NCBI RefSeq assembly: GCF_022482905.1
Contig: NZ_JAKVOI010000001.1
Coordinates: 2,605,958-2,669,957 of the forward strand
Reading direction: 5' to 3'
Origin: Clostridium sp.
GTDB lineage: Bacteria; Bacillota; Clostridia; Clostridiales; Clostridiaceae
DNA length: 64,000 nucleotides
The notes beneath the pieces are model-generated. The model had not been told where the DNA came from, made no database searches, and saw nothing but the letters and a program-made list of their open reading frames with translations. Within the stretch, counting starts at the first letter, position 1. Every line of letters starts with the position of its first letter. Shown in pieces: positions 1-8,372 of this stretch. The translations under genes and the position numbers were made by a program.

Positions 1-411
1 TCCTTTTTCTGCTGCGACGTCGGCCATATGAACAAATGCTATATCAATAGTCATATGAGTTACCCAAACTATAGTTCCCAACAATCCTAGCGGTATAGCA
101 AGAGTAATCGCAACATTTGGAGAAACATTCGCAGCTATTCCAAGTGCAGTTCCAAGTATGCCTGCCAATCCTGGATCTACTGGTGATGTACCTCCTGCAG
201 TTATAAAGGCTAAATATGGAAGGTTTATTGCTGCTCCAATTATACATCCTTGCACCGGATCCCCAAGAACAATCCCTACTAGTGTACCTCCAACAAGCGG
301 TCTCATAACAGTCGTGCCTCCCATAAGAGTCAACCAAGGTGTTCCAATATAACCCAAATAATAAATAATCCCTATCAATACTGCTTGCCAAAGATGAATC
401 TGCATTGACAT
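1..411 (-). CDS. PTS mannose/fructose/sorbose-family IIC component (partial)
   Basis: First 137 residues of a membrane permease subunit of a mannose-family phosphotransferase system; the rest lies beyond the left edge. The reverse strand reads MSMQIHLWQAVLIGIIYY, then a Gly-rich region (GGTLVGIVLGDPVQG) and hydrophobic helices typical of the sorbose-family IIC. The start at 411 is preceded by AAGGAGAGG; an ATG two codons in (405) has better spacing and is the alternative. It follows IIB by 10 bases, so it is the third gene of a IIA-IIB-IIC operon. The actual sugar cannot be told from sequence. Confidence 0.85.
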   Translation of the reverse strand, partial: MSMQIHLWQAVLIGIIYYLGYIGTPWLTLMGGTTVMRPLVGGTLVGIVLGDPVQGCIIGAAINLPYLAFITAGGTSPVDPGLAGILGTALGIAANVSPNVAITLAIPLGLLGTIVWVTHMTIDIAFVHMADVAAEKG

Positions 412-421
412 CCTCTCCTTT

Positions 422-895
422 TTACAAAAACTTTTCTACTTTTACCGCATTGTCTTCAGGAATAATCTGTATTCTTACATCAACTCCCTTCTGGATTACT
501 TGCTTCAATATGTCTTTTTCTTCATCAGATGCGGATATATTCTTATATAATTTCTTTCTCTTTACATTCGCTCCCATCCCTCCTATAATCAGCTCTTTAA
601 GGTGCACTCCATTTTGGATAAGCCTATATACTGTATCTGGTGTTTTAACAAGCAGTATTATTCTGTCTCCATTGTCTTCACCCATTAGAAATTTTGCACC
701 AGACTCTATGTCGAAGACATCCAACTTTACTCCGGGCGGTACTGCTACCTGTAAAATAGATTTTAAGAACGTATCTCCAGCAACCCCGTCATCAACAATG
801 ACAATTTTATTACCCTGTGTATAATGCAGCCAGGCTGTCATAACCTGTCCATGTATCAACCTGTCATCTATTCTTGTCAGCACTATATTTACCAT
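422..895 (-). CDS. PTS mannose/fructose/sorbose-family IIB component
   Basis: Cytoplasmic phosphocarrier of 157 aa that takes phosphate from IIA and passes it to the sugar during uptake. The N-terminus VLTRIDDRLIHGQV carries the family signature, with His15 as the expected phosphorylated residue. Length is normal for the family (about 160 aa). It lies 4 bases downstream of IIA and 10 bases upstream of IIC. The exact sugar is not resolved. Confidence 0.92.
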   Translation of the reverse strand: MVNIVLTRIDDRLIHGQVMTAWLHYTQGNKIVIVDDGVAGDTFLKSILQVAVPPGVKLDVFDIESGAKFLMGEDNGDRIILLVKTPDTVYRLIQNGVHLKELIIGGMGANVKRKKLYKNISASDEEKDILKQVIQKGVDVRIQIIPEDNAVKVEKFL

Positions 896-899
896 ATAA

Positions 900-1331
900 T
901 CATCTCCTATAATTTTTTATATTGGCTTTTTTCATTTCATCGAAAAATTCTTTTATACCATCCTTTCCACATTTCATCACATATTCCGCTAATTCGTCCA
1001 ACTTCATGGAATTTCTCATATTTAACGCCTCCAATATCATTGGCAAATTTATCCCACAAATAGATCTATATTTATGGTGAATTAGATATTTGCTGTTTAC
1101 CGCAGTAGTATTATATGGGCTGGCACAGTATAAATCAGAGAATACCAAAACTCCTTCTCCTTCATCCAATTCAATTATACTGTCAAGTACTTTTTTACCG
1201 AATAGCTCTATACTGTCACCATGATATAGTCCAAAACACTTGCATTTTTTTTGTTTTCCCATAATAAGCTCCACACTGTTCAACAATCCCTTTGCAAAAT
1301 CACCATGTGTTACAACCAATACTCCTATCAT
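900..1331 (-). CDS. PTS mannose/fructose-family IIA component
   Basis: A 143-aa cytoplasmic IIA protein that accepts phosphate from HPr. The start MIGVLVVTHGDFAKGL places the phosphorylated residue at His9. A GEGVLVFSDLYCASPYN segment matches the conserved core, in which the usual D-L-x-GGSP is altered to DLYCASP. The start has a strong AAAGGAGGA ribosome site. It is the first gene of the operon and lies about 40 bases below a consensus sigma-54 promoter, so expression should depend on RpoN and the LevR-type activator upstream. Confidence 0.92.
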   Translation of the reverse strand: MIGVLVVTHGDFAKGLLNSVELIMGKQKKCKCFGLYHGDSIELFGKKVLDSIIELDEGEGVLVFSDLYCASPYNTTAVNSKYLIHHKYRSICGINLPMILEALNMRNSMKLDELAEYVMKCGKDGIKEFFDEMKKANIKNYRR

Positions 1332-1371
1332 TATTTTTCTATCCTCCTTTCAATAGCTTACCTACTTTAAC

Positions 1372-1387
1372 AGCAAAAATGGTGCCA
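1372..1387 (-). promoter_or_regulatory. sigma-54 (-24/-12) promoter of the PTS operon
   Basis: The minus strand reads TGGCAC-CATTT-TTGCT, an exact fit to the RpoN consensus TGGCAC-N5-TTGCW. It lies 41 bases upstream of the IIA start, with the activator gene levR-like just upstream and rpoN itself present at 43.6-45.0 kb. Confidence 0.9.
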
Positions 1388-1451
1388 ATAAATATACTGA
1401 CAACTGTGTAAAAAGCTTACGATACATTGATTTAAACACATTTGCGCAAAT

Positions 1452-1479
1452 AAAAAACGGTCTTTTCTAAAACCGTTTT
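1452..1479 (-). terminator. Terminator of the LevR-type activator gene
   Basis: On the minus strand an ACGGTTTT/AAAAGACCGT hairpin is followed by a run of T. It separates the activator gene from the PTS operon, whose own sigma-54 promoter lies just beyond. Confidence 0.8.
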
Positions 1480-1536
1480 CACAATATATATCTTTTAATA
1501 TGTGTGTAACAATATTTTTACAATCTGTGTATAATG

Positions 1537-4158
1537 TTACTTGTATATATTTAACATTTCTACTATATATGCAAATTCTGAATCAGGTATCATAATGCCA
1601 AAAGCATTCTCTACGATCTGGAAACTCGATTTTAATATCAAAAAGGTATGCTGTCCATTTTCTTTCAAGCTAGATAATTTTCTATATTGCAGCGGTTCAC
1701 CTTTAATTACCCTTTCAAGCATACTTATACAATGAAATATAAATTTGATCTTCAAACCTTTGTCGTCCTGTATATTTAGCTTCTTTAAAATTTCAGCGTA
1801 CACCTGACTTAACAGTATATATGCTTTTCTTGGGTTTAAAAAAGTAAGTACTTCTTCCAATAGGTTCATCATTCTATCTTCATCAAAGCTAAAATAATCA
1901 GCTTCCATTTTCAAATCATTATTCTGTTCTGATTTGGATTCCCTCTCTATTTCAATTCCCTGACCTATAAAAGTACTTGCACTATTAACTTCTTCAACCA
2001 GCAAATCAAGTTTCATGTTAGGCATCATGGATTTCCTTGCTGCTTCTATAACCATAGGTGTACTTACCATTTTAACTGTTCTTGTAGGTATTCCGGTCTT
2101 TTCAGTAATTATTTCTGAAAATGTCGTAAGAGATCCCATATCTACTAAAAGCAATACTCCCTTTTTATTGTCAATTCGCTCAACCATATTCTCTGCCTTG
2201 CTTAAAATATCATTGACATTGGCCTTCAATGGCATATCTATAGCTCTGACATGGTTTATCTCAAGAAGCTCATTTGCAACTTTTGCCATGCTGCTTGCAG
2301 TGGAATCCCCATGTGCCAGTACCAATACACCTATGTAATTCTGACCATTACTTGTCTTTAAAGCATATAAAAACATAGACATAAAAGCAGCTTCTTCTTC
2401 TGGTATTTTTATATCCAAACCTTTCTCCAACCTATTTTTAATTTTTTCTGCAATTTTATACTCATCAATCAGTTTAGCAGAATCCATTGACGAAGGAGCT
2501 GCCCTTACATATTGTCCTCCCGATTTAATTCTTTCTATCAAAGTTTCTATATGAAGAGCAAGACTATACACAACCTTTTGATCAATGGATATTTCAAGAT
2601 CTTTCGATACATCTCTCAATATTTCACTTACTATATTTACTATTTTTTTTGGTACGATTTTAAATAAAATCGATTCCTGTTGTTTACCAGTAAGCTCATT
2701 TTTACTTTGATAATGCTCATTAAAATATTTCCTGACCTGACTATTGATAGTTTTCTTTATCTGCTGAATTGACTTCCCCTGTTCAAAATATTCCCTGGAA
2801 TTGTTCAATATACTTTCATAAAAATCCTCTTCGGTTCTGTAATCATCATGTATCAATATTTTTTCAAGATTACTGTCTATTTGAGAATTTACCCCATCAA
2901 AAGTTAAATCACCAAAAGCATCAATATCAAAGTTCTTTATTATTTCCTCCCTTTTTCCATTCAATGTAAAAATACCTTCCTTGAATCTATCTGTCATCTG
3001 TGACAGCTTAACATATATCTTGTTTTTGTTTTCTGTTATATACTCTACAAATGCGTTGGCACAGGCCAATTGTATATCATTTCTAAGTTGACCAATATTA
3101 CCTGTACAATTATATAGTAAAAATAACTTTAATACTTCTGTTGTTACAGTCACAGGTAGTTTTATCTTTTTCGACTCTTCTTTAAAAAAGCTGCATATGA
3201 GTTCCATTCTCTCCTTAATAGGTTTCTCCGATAATCCCGGAAGTTTTATTACACAAGGTATTCTCCGCAAAAAAGTTTTCAAGATTGTCTTGTCTGGATC
3301 TTCAGTTGTAGCTGCTATAATCAATACTCTGGCTTTATGTATGCTATTCGATTCTCCGAGTCTTCTAAATTTGCCTCTGTCAATTAGCGAAAAAAGCATT
3401 TCCTGTCCTTCAGGCGGAAGCCTGTGAACTTCATCAAGAAACAGTATCCCTCCATCTGCAGAGTCAATTAATCCTTTTTTATCTCTATCGGCCCCTGTGA
3501 AGGCACCTTTAACATGTCCAAAAAGATAGGATAGAAGCAATTGGGAATTCCCTGCATAATCAGCACAATTAAAAACTATATATGGAGAATCCGATTTCAA
3601 TCTTCCTATTTCTATAGCATATCTGTACATTATTTCTGCAAAAGTTGTCTTTCCTACACCAGTCGGCCCGATTAAAAGTGTATGAAGCCCCTGGGGTGGA
3701 TATACTATAGCTGCAATTGCCTGTTTTACCGGATTTTTAAGGCTGTACTTGGCTCCAATTATACTGTCGAATATATTATTAGGAGAACCCTTATTTACAT
3801 CTTTGATCCTCTTATCTTCAGGATAAGTATGCAAGCAGTTTCTCAAATGTTTTTTTAATTCCTCTTTGTCCACAAATACGACCTTATCTATCCTCTTATG
3901 TAACATCTGCTCCAATGCATCTTTTTGTACGTACAATACAGGTTTCCCTAAAATTTTGATTATCCTGTCCTCTTTTACCAGAATATTCAACTCCCTACTC
4001 GTATTACTCCTGTCCATATTCAAGTTCCGTGCTATTTCCGTTGCGTCAAAACCCACTTTGCCTTTTTCAAAGAAATCATCATATGAAAGATTCCCTGTAA
4101 GTTTTCCTATAAAATCATAAATACTTTTTCTTCTCGTAACCCTCAATTTCTTATGCAC
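1537..4158 (-). CDS. LevR-family sigma-54-dependent PTS operon activator
   Basis: Transcription activator of about 873 aa. Visible in order, numbered from an ATG at 4182: an N-terminal winged-helix region (residues 15-80); an AAA+ domain with Walker A GPTGVGKT near 172, the sigma-54 contact loop GAFTGA near 226 and Walker B GGILFLDE near 244; a first PRD (about 450-560); a IIA-mannose-like domain with VLVLAHGD (about 620-740); and a C-terminal PRD. PRDs are phosphorylated by PTS proteins, which couples activation to sugar supply. The chosen GTG start (4158) has AGGTG at good spacing; the ATG at 4182 lies inside the ribosome site. The obvious target is the adjacent PTS operon. Confidence 0.93.
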   Translation of the reverse strand: MHKKLRVTRRKSIYDFIGKLTGNLSYDDFFEKGKVGFDATEIARNLNMDRSNTSRELNILVKEDRIIKILGKPVLYVQKDALEQMLHKRIDKVVFVDKEELKKHLRNCLHTYPEDKRIKDVNKGSPNNIFDSIIGAKYSLKNPVKQAIAAIVYPPQGLHTLLIGPTGVGKTTFAEIMYRYAIEIGRLKSDSPYIVFNCADYAGNSQLLLSYLFGHVKGAFTGADRDKKGLIDSADGGILFLDEVHRLPPEGQEMLFSLIDRGKFRRLGESNSIHKARVLIIAATTEDPDKTILKTFLRRIPCVIKLPGLSEKPIKERMELICSFFKEESKKIKLPVTVTTEVLKLFLLYNCTGNIGQLRNDIQLACANAFVEYITENKNKIYVKLSQMTDRFKEGIFTLNGKREEIIKNFDIDAFGDLTFDGVNSQIDSNLEKILIHDDYRTEEDFYESILNNSREYFEQGKSIQQIKKTINSQVRKYFNEHYQSKNELTGKQQESILFKIVPKKIVNIVSEILRDVSKDLEISIDQKVVYSLALHIETLIERIKSGGQYVRAAPSSMDSAKLIDEYKIAEKIKNRLEKGLDIKIPEEEAAFMSMFLYALKTSNGQNYIGVLVLAHGDSTASSMAKVANELLEINHVRAIDMPLKANVNDILSKAENMVERIDNKKGVLLLVDMGSLTTFSEIITEKTGIPTRTVKMVSTPMVIEAARKSMMPNMKLDLLVEEVNSASTFIGQGIEIERESKSEQNNDLKMEADYFSFDEDRMMNLLEEVLTFLNPRKAYILLSQVYAEILKKLNIQDDKGLKIKFIFHCISMLERVIKGEPLQYRKLSSLKENGQHTFLILKSSFQIVENAFGIMIPDSEFAYIVEMLNIYK

Positions 4159-4228
4159 AATTTTAAAACACCTCCCCTCCATAAATCATAACTCTAGCCC
4201 TCCTATTTTTCCAGATCCAAACTATAAA

Positions 4229-4651
4229 TCAGGAACCCCTCTTTACAACAGTAAATTCCATAAGCATATCATGCACCTTTTCAAACAAAAGTCCTGCTAC
4301 AAACCATACCGGTATAAAATCAAGCCTTATAATGCCTCCTATGGAATAAGGACAGCTTCCGTAATTCCATGGACAAGCTCCTATCAATAATTTTATCAGA
4401 TGGCCAGTACTATATTCCATAAAAAAAATAACCAGTGTATAAACACCTCCCCGCAAGACAACCGGCCAATGCCTGATTCTATCATGTATGGGTTCAAGCA
4501 GAATCGCCATTCCGTATATGGGGAACATCCATATATATGTAAAAGCAGTCAACTTCAAATTTCCCTGAAGCAGCGATCCAAAACCAGTCCAAACTATTTC
4601 CGTACACCATCCAAGCAATCCATAAATTATAAATCTCCTTTTCATAAACAT
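4229..4651 (-). CDS. CmpB-like putative ABC-transporter type IV membrane protein
   Basis: Small integral membrane protein of 140 aa with about four hydrophobic segments and a conserved-looking RRFIIYGLLGWCTEIVWTG start, resembling the Pfam family called putative ABC-transporter type IV (CmpB). The function of the family is not established and no ATPase partner is next to it. No clear ribosome site precedes the ATG at 4651; an ATG two codons later is an alternative. Confidence 0.6.
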   Translation of the reverse strand: MFMKRRFIIYGLLGWCTEIVWTGFGSLLQGNLKLTAFTYIWMFPIYGMAILLEPIHDRIRHWPVVLRGGVYTLVIFFMEYSTGHLIKLLIGACPWNYGSCPYSIGGIIRLDFIPVWFVAGLLFEKVHDMLMEFTVVKRGS

Positions 4652-4782
4652 ATGTTTTACATTATATCAATTTATATACAAGTAAATTTTTTCATATTTA
4701 TACGAATATTACCTAAAACATGATATCATATTTATTTATATTCGGGTAACAATAAAATTGTACAAATAAGGAGGCGATATTT

Positions 4783-5016
4783 ATGACACAACAGACAATT
4801 ACTCCACGTGAATCAATGGAGCTTCATGAAATACTTTCTTCCAAAAGTCTTTGTCTTACAAAGGCAACTAGTGCGATTTCACAGGTTACTGATCCCCAGT
4901 TGAAACAGATTTTACAGGATGACATAACCAAAACAAGAACTCAAATTACGGAATTGAAAACATTGATGCAGAAATCCGATCTGGCAAAAAAGGCTCTGGC
5001 AGGAAACCCTGTATAA
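4783..5016 (+). CDS. Small helical protein, spore-coat (CotF)-like partner
   Basis: A 77-aa, mostly helical protein (LHEILSSKSLCLTKATSAI, then a Gln/Lys-rich helix) with a strong GGAGG ribosome site. It resembles the short proteins paired with Coat-F domain proteins in clostridia, and a Coat-F gene follows 30 bases downstream in the same direction. Function is inferred from that pairing only; expression in the sporulating mother cell is likely but no sporulation promoter could be fixed with confidence. Confidence 0.6.
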   Translation: MTQQTITPRESMELHEILSSKSLCLTKATSAISQVTDPQLKQILQDDITKTRTQITELKTLMQKSDLAKKALAGNPV

Positions 5017-5046
5017 CATCAGAGCAATAAGAAAAGGGGTGTAAAA

Positions 5047-5301
5047 ATGAATGATCAAATGATAGCTGCTGATTTACTGGCATTCACAAAGGCAAGTATG
5101 AAAAATTACGCTTCTGCCATTTCAGAAACAGCTTCACAGGAAGTTAGAAATGTTTTGAAAAAACAATTGGATGATGCCATATGCATGCATGAGAAAATTA
5201 CAGAATATATGGTAAGCAAAGGCTTCTATAATGCCCATGATCCAGAACGACAGTTCCAAATGGATATGCAGGCGGCAGATACTGCTTTGAATCTCAAATA
5301 G
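5047..5301 (+). CDS. Coat F domain spore coat protein
   Basis: An 84-aa protein of the Coat F family. It has the two-helix pattern with ADLLAFTKASMKNYASAI, a second helix around CMHEKITEYMVSKGFYNAHD and the usual C-terminal Q-x-D-x-Q-x-A-D-x-A stretch. Family members are spore coat components or ferritin-like helical bundles of unknown chemistry. It forms a two-gene unit with the preceding small gene and is closed by a strong hairpin terminator. Confidence 0.8.
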   Translation: MNDQMIAADLLAFTKASMKNYASAISETASQEVRNVLKKQLDDAICMHEKITEYMVSKGFYNAHDPERQFQMDMQAADTALNLK

Positions 5302-5310
5302 TCACATTCA

Positions 5311-5350
5311 AAAATACATTGGTGATTTTAATTTCACCAATGTATTTTTT
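5311..5350 (+). terminator. Terminator of the coat-protein gene pair
   Basis: A 14-15 bp stem (AAATACATTGGTGA paired with TCACCAATGTATTT) with a short AT loop, ending in six T. Confidence 0.9.
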
Positions 5351-5434
5351 ATTAATGCTGATTTCCATATTGATATATAGTATTCGCAGAATTATAATAA
5401 TATACAAATTGCCAAAATAATTTACATAGATAGG

Positions 5435-6355
5435 ATGTGCTTCAAGATGGAAAACGTAAATAATCAATTCATATTATTTTTATTGATCATAGGACTTGGC
5501 TATATATTCAAAAGATTAAATATAATCAAGGAATCAGATGGAGATGGGGTATCTAGAATCATATTCAATATTACTCTTCCCGCTTTGATAATAAGTACAT
5601 TCAATACTATGAAACTGGATATCTCTCTCATTTTTTTGGCTGTAATAAGTTTATTGTTCGGGATACTGATGTGTATAATAGCAATTCCAGTTTTCAAAAA
5701 TGAAGGTAAAAAATCAAGGGGGGCCTTTTCAATGATGCTTCCCGGTTTTAATGTAGGACTGTTTGCATATCCAGTAGTGGAAGCCCTATGGGGATACAGC
5801 GGTCTAAAATATTTTGGAATGTTTGACATGGGTAATTCAATAACCATGTTTGTAACATGCTACATCATAGCAAATTGTTTTTCCGCAAATGACAAACCTG
5901 TAAATATTAGAATTACAGCAAGAAAACTATTAACTTCAATTCCACTTATGTGTTATGCAATTACACTGATTATAAATATATGCGGTCTGCACTACCCTGA
6001 ACCGGTAGTAAATATCTGTAAAATATTAGAGAAAGGCAACATGCCACTGTCCCTGCTTCTTCTTGGTATATGTCTCAACTTCAATATAGATAAAACCTAC
6101 AGGAAAAATATACTGAAAGTATTATCTATAAGGTACATATGTGGACTAGCTATTGGAATACTATTTTTCACAATTCTGCCTTTTGACAAACTATTCAAGT
6201 ATACCGTACTCATAGGCCTTACTCTTCCCGTAGGCATGGCAGTTATACCATATGCTGTTGAATTCAATTATGACAAAAGGCTTGTAGGAACAGTTTGCAA
6301 TATAAGTTTAATACTTAGCTTCATACTTATATGGGTCATAGTCAATGTTTTATAG
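5435..6355 (+). CDS. AEC (auxin efflux carrier) family transporter
   Basis: A 306-aa membrane protein with about ten hydrophobic helices in two halves. The motifs ITLPALIISTFN (first half) and LTLPVGMAVIPYA (second half) are the conserved crossing regions of the AEC family, which moves organic anions such as malate. The second half is a shorter-looped repeat of the first. An ATG at 5447 (MENVNNQF) is an alternative start. Two more plus-strand genes follow, so it may share their operon. The substrate is unknown. Confidence 0.82.
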   Translation: MCFKMENVNNQFILFLLIIGLGYIFKRLNIIKESDGDGVSRIIFNITLPALIISTFNTMKLDISLIFLAVISLLFGILMCIIAIPVFKNEGKKSRGAFSMMLPGFNVGLFAYPVVEALWGYSGLKYFGMFDMGNSITMFVTCYIIANCFSANDKPVNIRITARKLLTSIPLMCYAITLIINICGLHYPEPVVNICKILEKGNMPLSLLLLGICLNFNIDKTYRKNILKVLSIRYICGLAIGILFFTILPFDKLFKYTVLIGLTLPVGMAVIPYAVEFNYDKRLVGTVCNISLILSFILIWVIVNVL

Positions 6356-6515
6356 CAGTTTATGAATGCTATTTTATTAATATATACCTCTTTATTGTGA
6401 TATAATAATAATTAATTTAAGCAAAAAGTATTGAACTGCATATAAATAATTTTTATAATATAAGTATCAATCCATATATGAAAATTCAGAATTATTTTTA
6501 AGGGAGGCAAATTTT

Positions 6516-7547
6516 ATGAGTAAAACTCTGGAAAGTACATTTATCACAGAAGATAACAATCTTAAAAGTCTTAACTTCATAGGCCTGACCAGCTGCCCAA
6601 TGAAACAAATTTTTAGAGAAAATTTGGAAAGCACTCTTAATGAATACAAGAATTCAACAGGGAAAAAATTAAAATGTTATATACCAACAGGATGCCACAG
6701 CAAAGAGCAGATAGAAAAAATACTGAAAACACCAAACTTTGATGAATTTCCTGATATGTTCACATGCCTGGGTTTCAAGAATATGTTCAGGAGCAATATA
6801 CTGGACAATTTTGCAGCCAAGGGACTTTTCAAATCAACTCAGATCAGCAATATAAACAATTCTCTTGAGGGACTTGGGTTAATCGATCCTGAAGGTGTAT
6901 TCTCCATGTACTCCATATCTACAGAGGTAATGCTTGTTGATAAAAACAAACTTGGTGATCTTCCAGTACCAAGAACGTGGGGAGATCTTCTAAACCCTAT
7001 ATATAAAGGTAAACTGATAATAGGAGGATGTGACGGGGATATTCATGAAGATCAGCTTCTATATTACTATAAAGAATTCGGACTTGACGGCATAAATGCA
7101 CTTGCAGAAAACTCCAAAAATACCTGGCATCCAGCTGAAATGGCCAAATCTGCAGCCATGTCAAGCAGCAGTGGTGCGGCAATTTATATAATCCCATGGT
7201 TTTTTGCAAATGCCTGCCCGAGCAAGCCTAATTTACAGATCATATGTCCGGAGGATGGCGCGATGATAGGTCCATCATGTATTGTAGCAAAGAAATCAAA
7301 ACTTGAGGAGCTAAGTGTATTGTCGGACTCCCTGCTGGGTTCTGAATTTGGAACAAAGTGTGCAGATAATATGTATCCTTCCCTGAATCCTTATGTTGAC
7401 AACAACGTACCCGACGGTTTCAAATTCAAGTGGCTTGGCTGGGACTTTATAAGATCCATAAATATGGAAGATACTATAGAAAAATTAACGGATGAGTTCA
7501 TAAAAACCTTTAACAAAACAGGCGGTGACGTTTTAATTGAAAGATAA
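6516..7547 (+). CDS. ABC-type iron/solute-binding-like protein without a signal peptide
   Basis: A 343-aa protein with the two-lobe pattern of class II solute-binding proteins of the AfuA/FbpA type; for example VPRTWGDLLNPIYKGKLIIG is the typical hinge segment. The N-terminus (MSKTLESTFITEDNN) is polar and has no hydrophobic segment or lipobox, so it is predicted cytosolic, which is unusual for this fold. The start is fixed by AGGGAGG. No ABC permease or ATPase lies nearby; its neighbours are an AEC carrier and a HAD phosphatase. It could be a cytosolic ligand store or a sensor. Confidence 0.7.
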   Translation: MSKTLESTFITEDNNLKSLNFIGLTSCPMKQIFRENLESTLNEYKNSTGKKLKCYIPTGCHSKEQIEKILKTPNFDEFPDMFTCLGFKNMFRSNILDNFAAKGLFKSTQISNINNSLEGLGLIDPEGVFSMYSISTEVMLVDKNKLGDLPVPRTWGDLLNPIYKGKLIIGGCDGDIHEDQLLYYYKEFGLDGINALAENSKNTWHPAEMAKSAAMSSSSGAAIYIIPWFFANACPSKPNLQIICPEDGAMIGPSCIVAKKSKLEELSVLSDSLLGSEFGTKCADNMYPSLNPYVDNNVPDGFKFKWLGWDFIRSINMEDTIEKLTDEFIKTFNKTGGDVLIER

Positions 7548-7637
7548 TCAATAAAATCATACTTGCACCATTCATTAAAGTTAATATATACTAATATGTA
7601 ATTAAATCTGAACTGAATGAAAGGAATAACTACAATT

Positions 7638-8321
7638 ATGACAAATCTACAATTGGTGATATTCGATATGGATGGAGTAATGTTCGATACAGAAAGACTT
7701 TTCAAGTCAGCTTACAGAAAATTCGGGAAGATAAACGGTTACGAGTTTTCAGATGAAATATTTGAAAAAATAACAGGAGCAAGCAGCAAGGCTGCCCGCA
7801 GAACTTTTTTTAATGCCTTCGGAAAGGATTTCCCCTATGAAGAAGCGGTTGCATATAGAGAGAAAAGTGCCCACGATATCATTGAAAATCGGGGAATTCC
7901 CATAAAGTATGGTTTGATGAATATAATTGCATTTCTTAAAAAGAACAATATAAAAATAGCAGTTGCTTCTTCAAGTAAAATGATCAATATAAAATACAAT
8001 CTGCAAAAGGCAGCTGTTAGAAATATAAACTTCATAATAAGCGGGGAAGATATCAAAGAGAGCAAACCAAATCCTGAAATATTTTTAAAGTGCTGCGAAA
8101 AATTCAATATATCTCCCAATAATACCATAGTACTGGAAGATTCCCTAAATGGTATAAAAGCTGCATTAAGCGCCAAAATAAAGCCCATATGGATTCCGGA
8201 TCTGATCAACATACCAGATGAATTCATGTCCAAAATATTTGCAAAAGCGGATAATCTAATACAAGTTATTGATATTATACAGGAGAACTTTAATACAAAA
8301 AAATTACGCCGTGTAGGTTAA
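7638..8321 (+). CDS. HAD-family phosphatase (beta-phosphoglucomutase-like)
   Basis: A 227-aa HAD subfamily IA hydrolase. Motif I is FDMDGVMFDTE (nucleophile Asp plus acid Asp), motif II falls in VASSSK, motif III is ESKPNPEIF and motif IV is VLEDSLNG. The helical cap between motifs I and II fits the beta-phosphoglucomutase / small phosphatase group. The ATG at 7638 has AAAGGA upstream; an in-frame ATG at 7617 is the alternative. The substrate is probably a small sugar phosphate or nucleotide and cannot be fixed from sequence. Confidence 0.85.
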   Translation: MTNLQLVIFDMDGVMFDTERLFKSAYRKFGKINGYEFSDEIFEKITGASSKAARRTFFNAFGKDFPYEEAVAYREKSAHDIIENRGIPIKYGLMNIIAFLKKNNIKIAVASSSKMINIKYNLQKAAVRNINFIISGEDIKESKPNPEIFLKCCEKFNISPNNTIVLEDSLNGIKAALSAKIKPIWIPDLINIPDEFMSKIFAKADNLIQVIDIIQENFNTKKLRRVG

Positions 8322-8327
8322 AATAAG

Positions 8328-8372
8328 AAAGGTATCTCTAAAATGGGTCAGCTTCCATCAAGAGATACCTTT
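8328..8372. terminator. Bidirectional terminator between HAD and MFS genes
   Basis: A 12-bp stem (AAAGGTATCTCT with AGAGATACCTTT) around a 21-base loop with T-rich flanks. It serves the plus-strand HAD gene and overlaps the last codons of the converging MFS gene. Confidence 0.8.

Noticed and set aside
4690-4782. A sporulation sigma-factor promoter for the coat-like gene pair
   Set aside because: AT-rich hexamers resembling sigma-E or sigma-K boxes occur, but spacing fits neither well enough to report.
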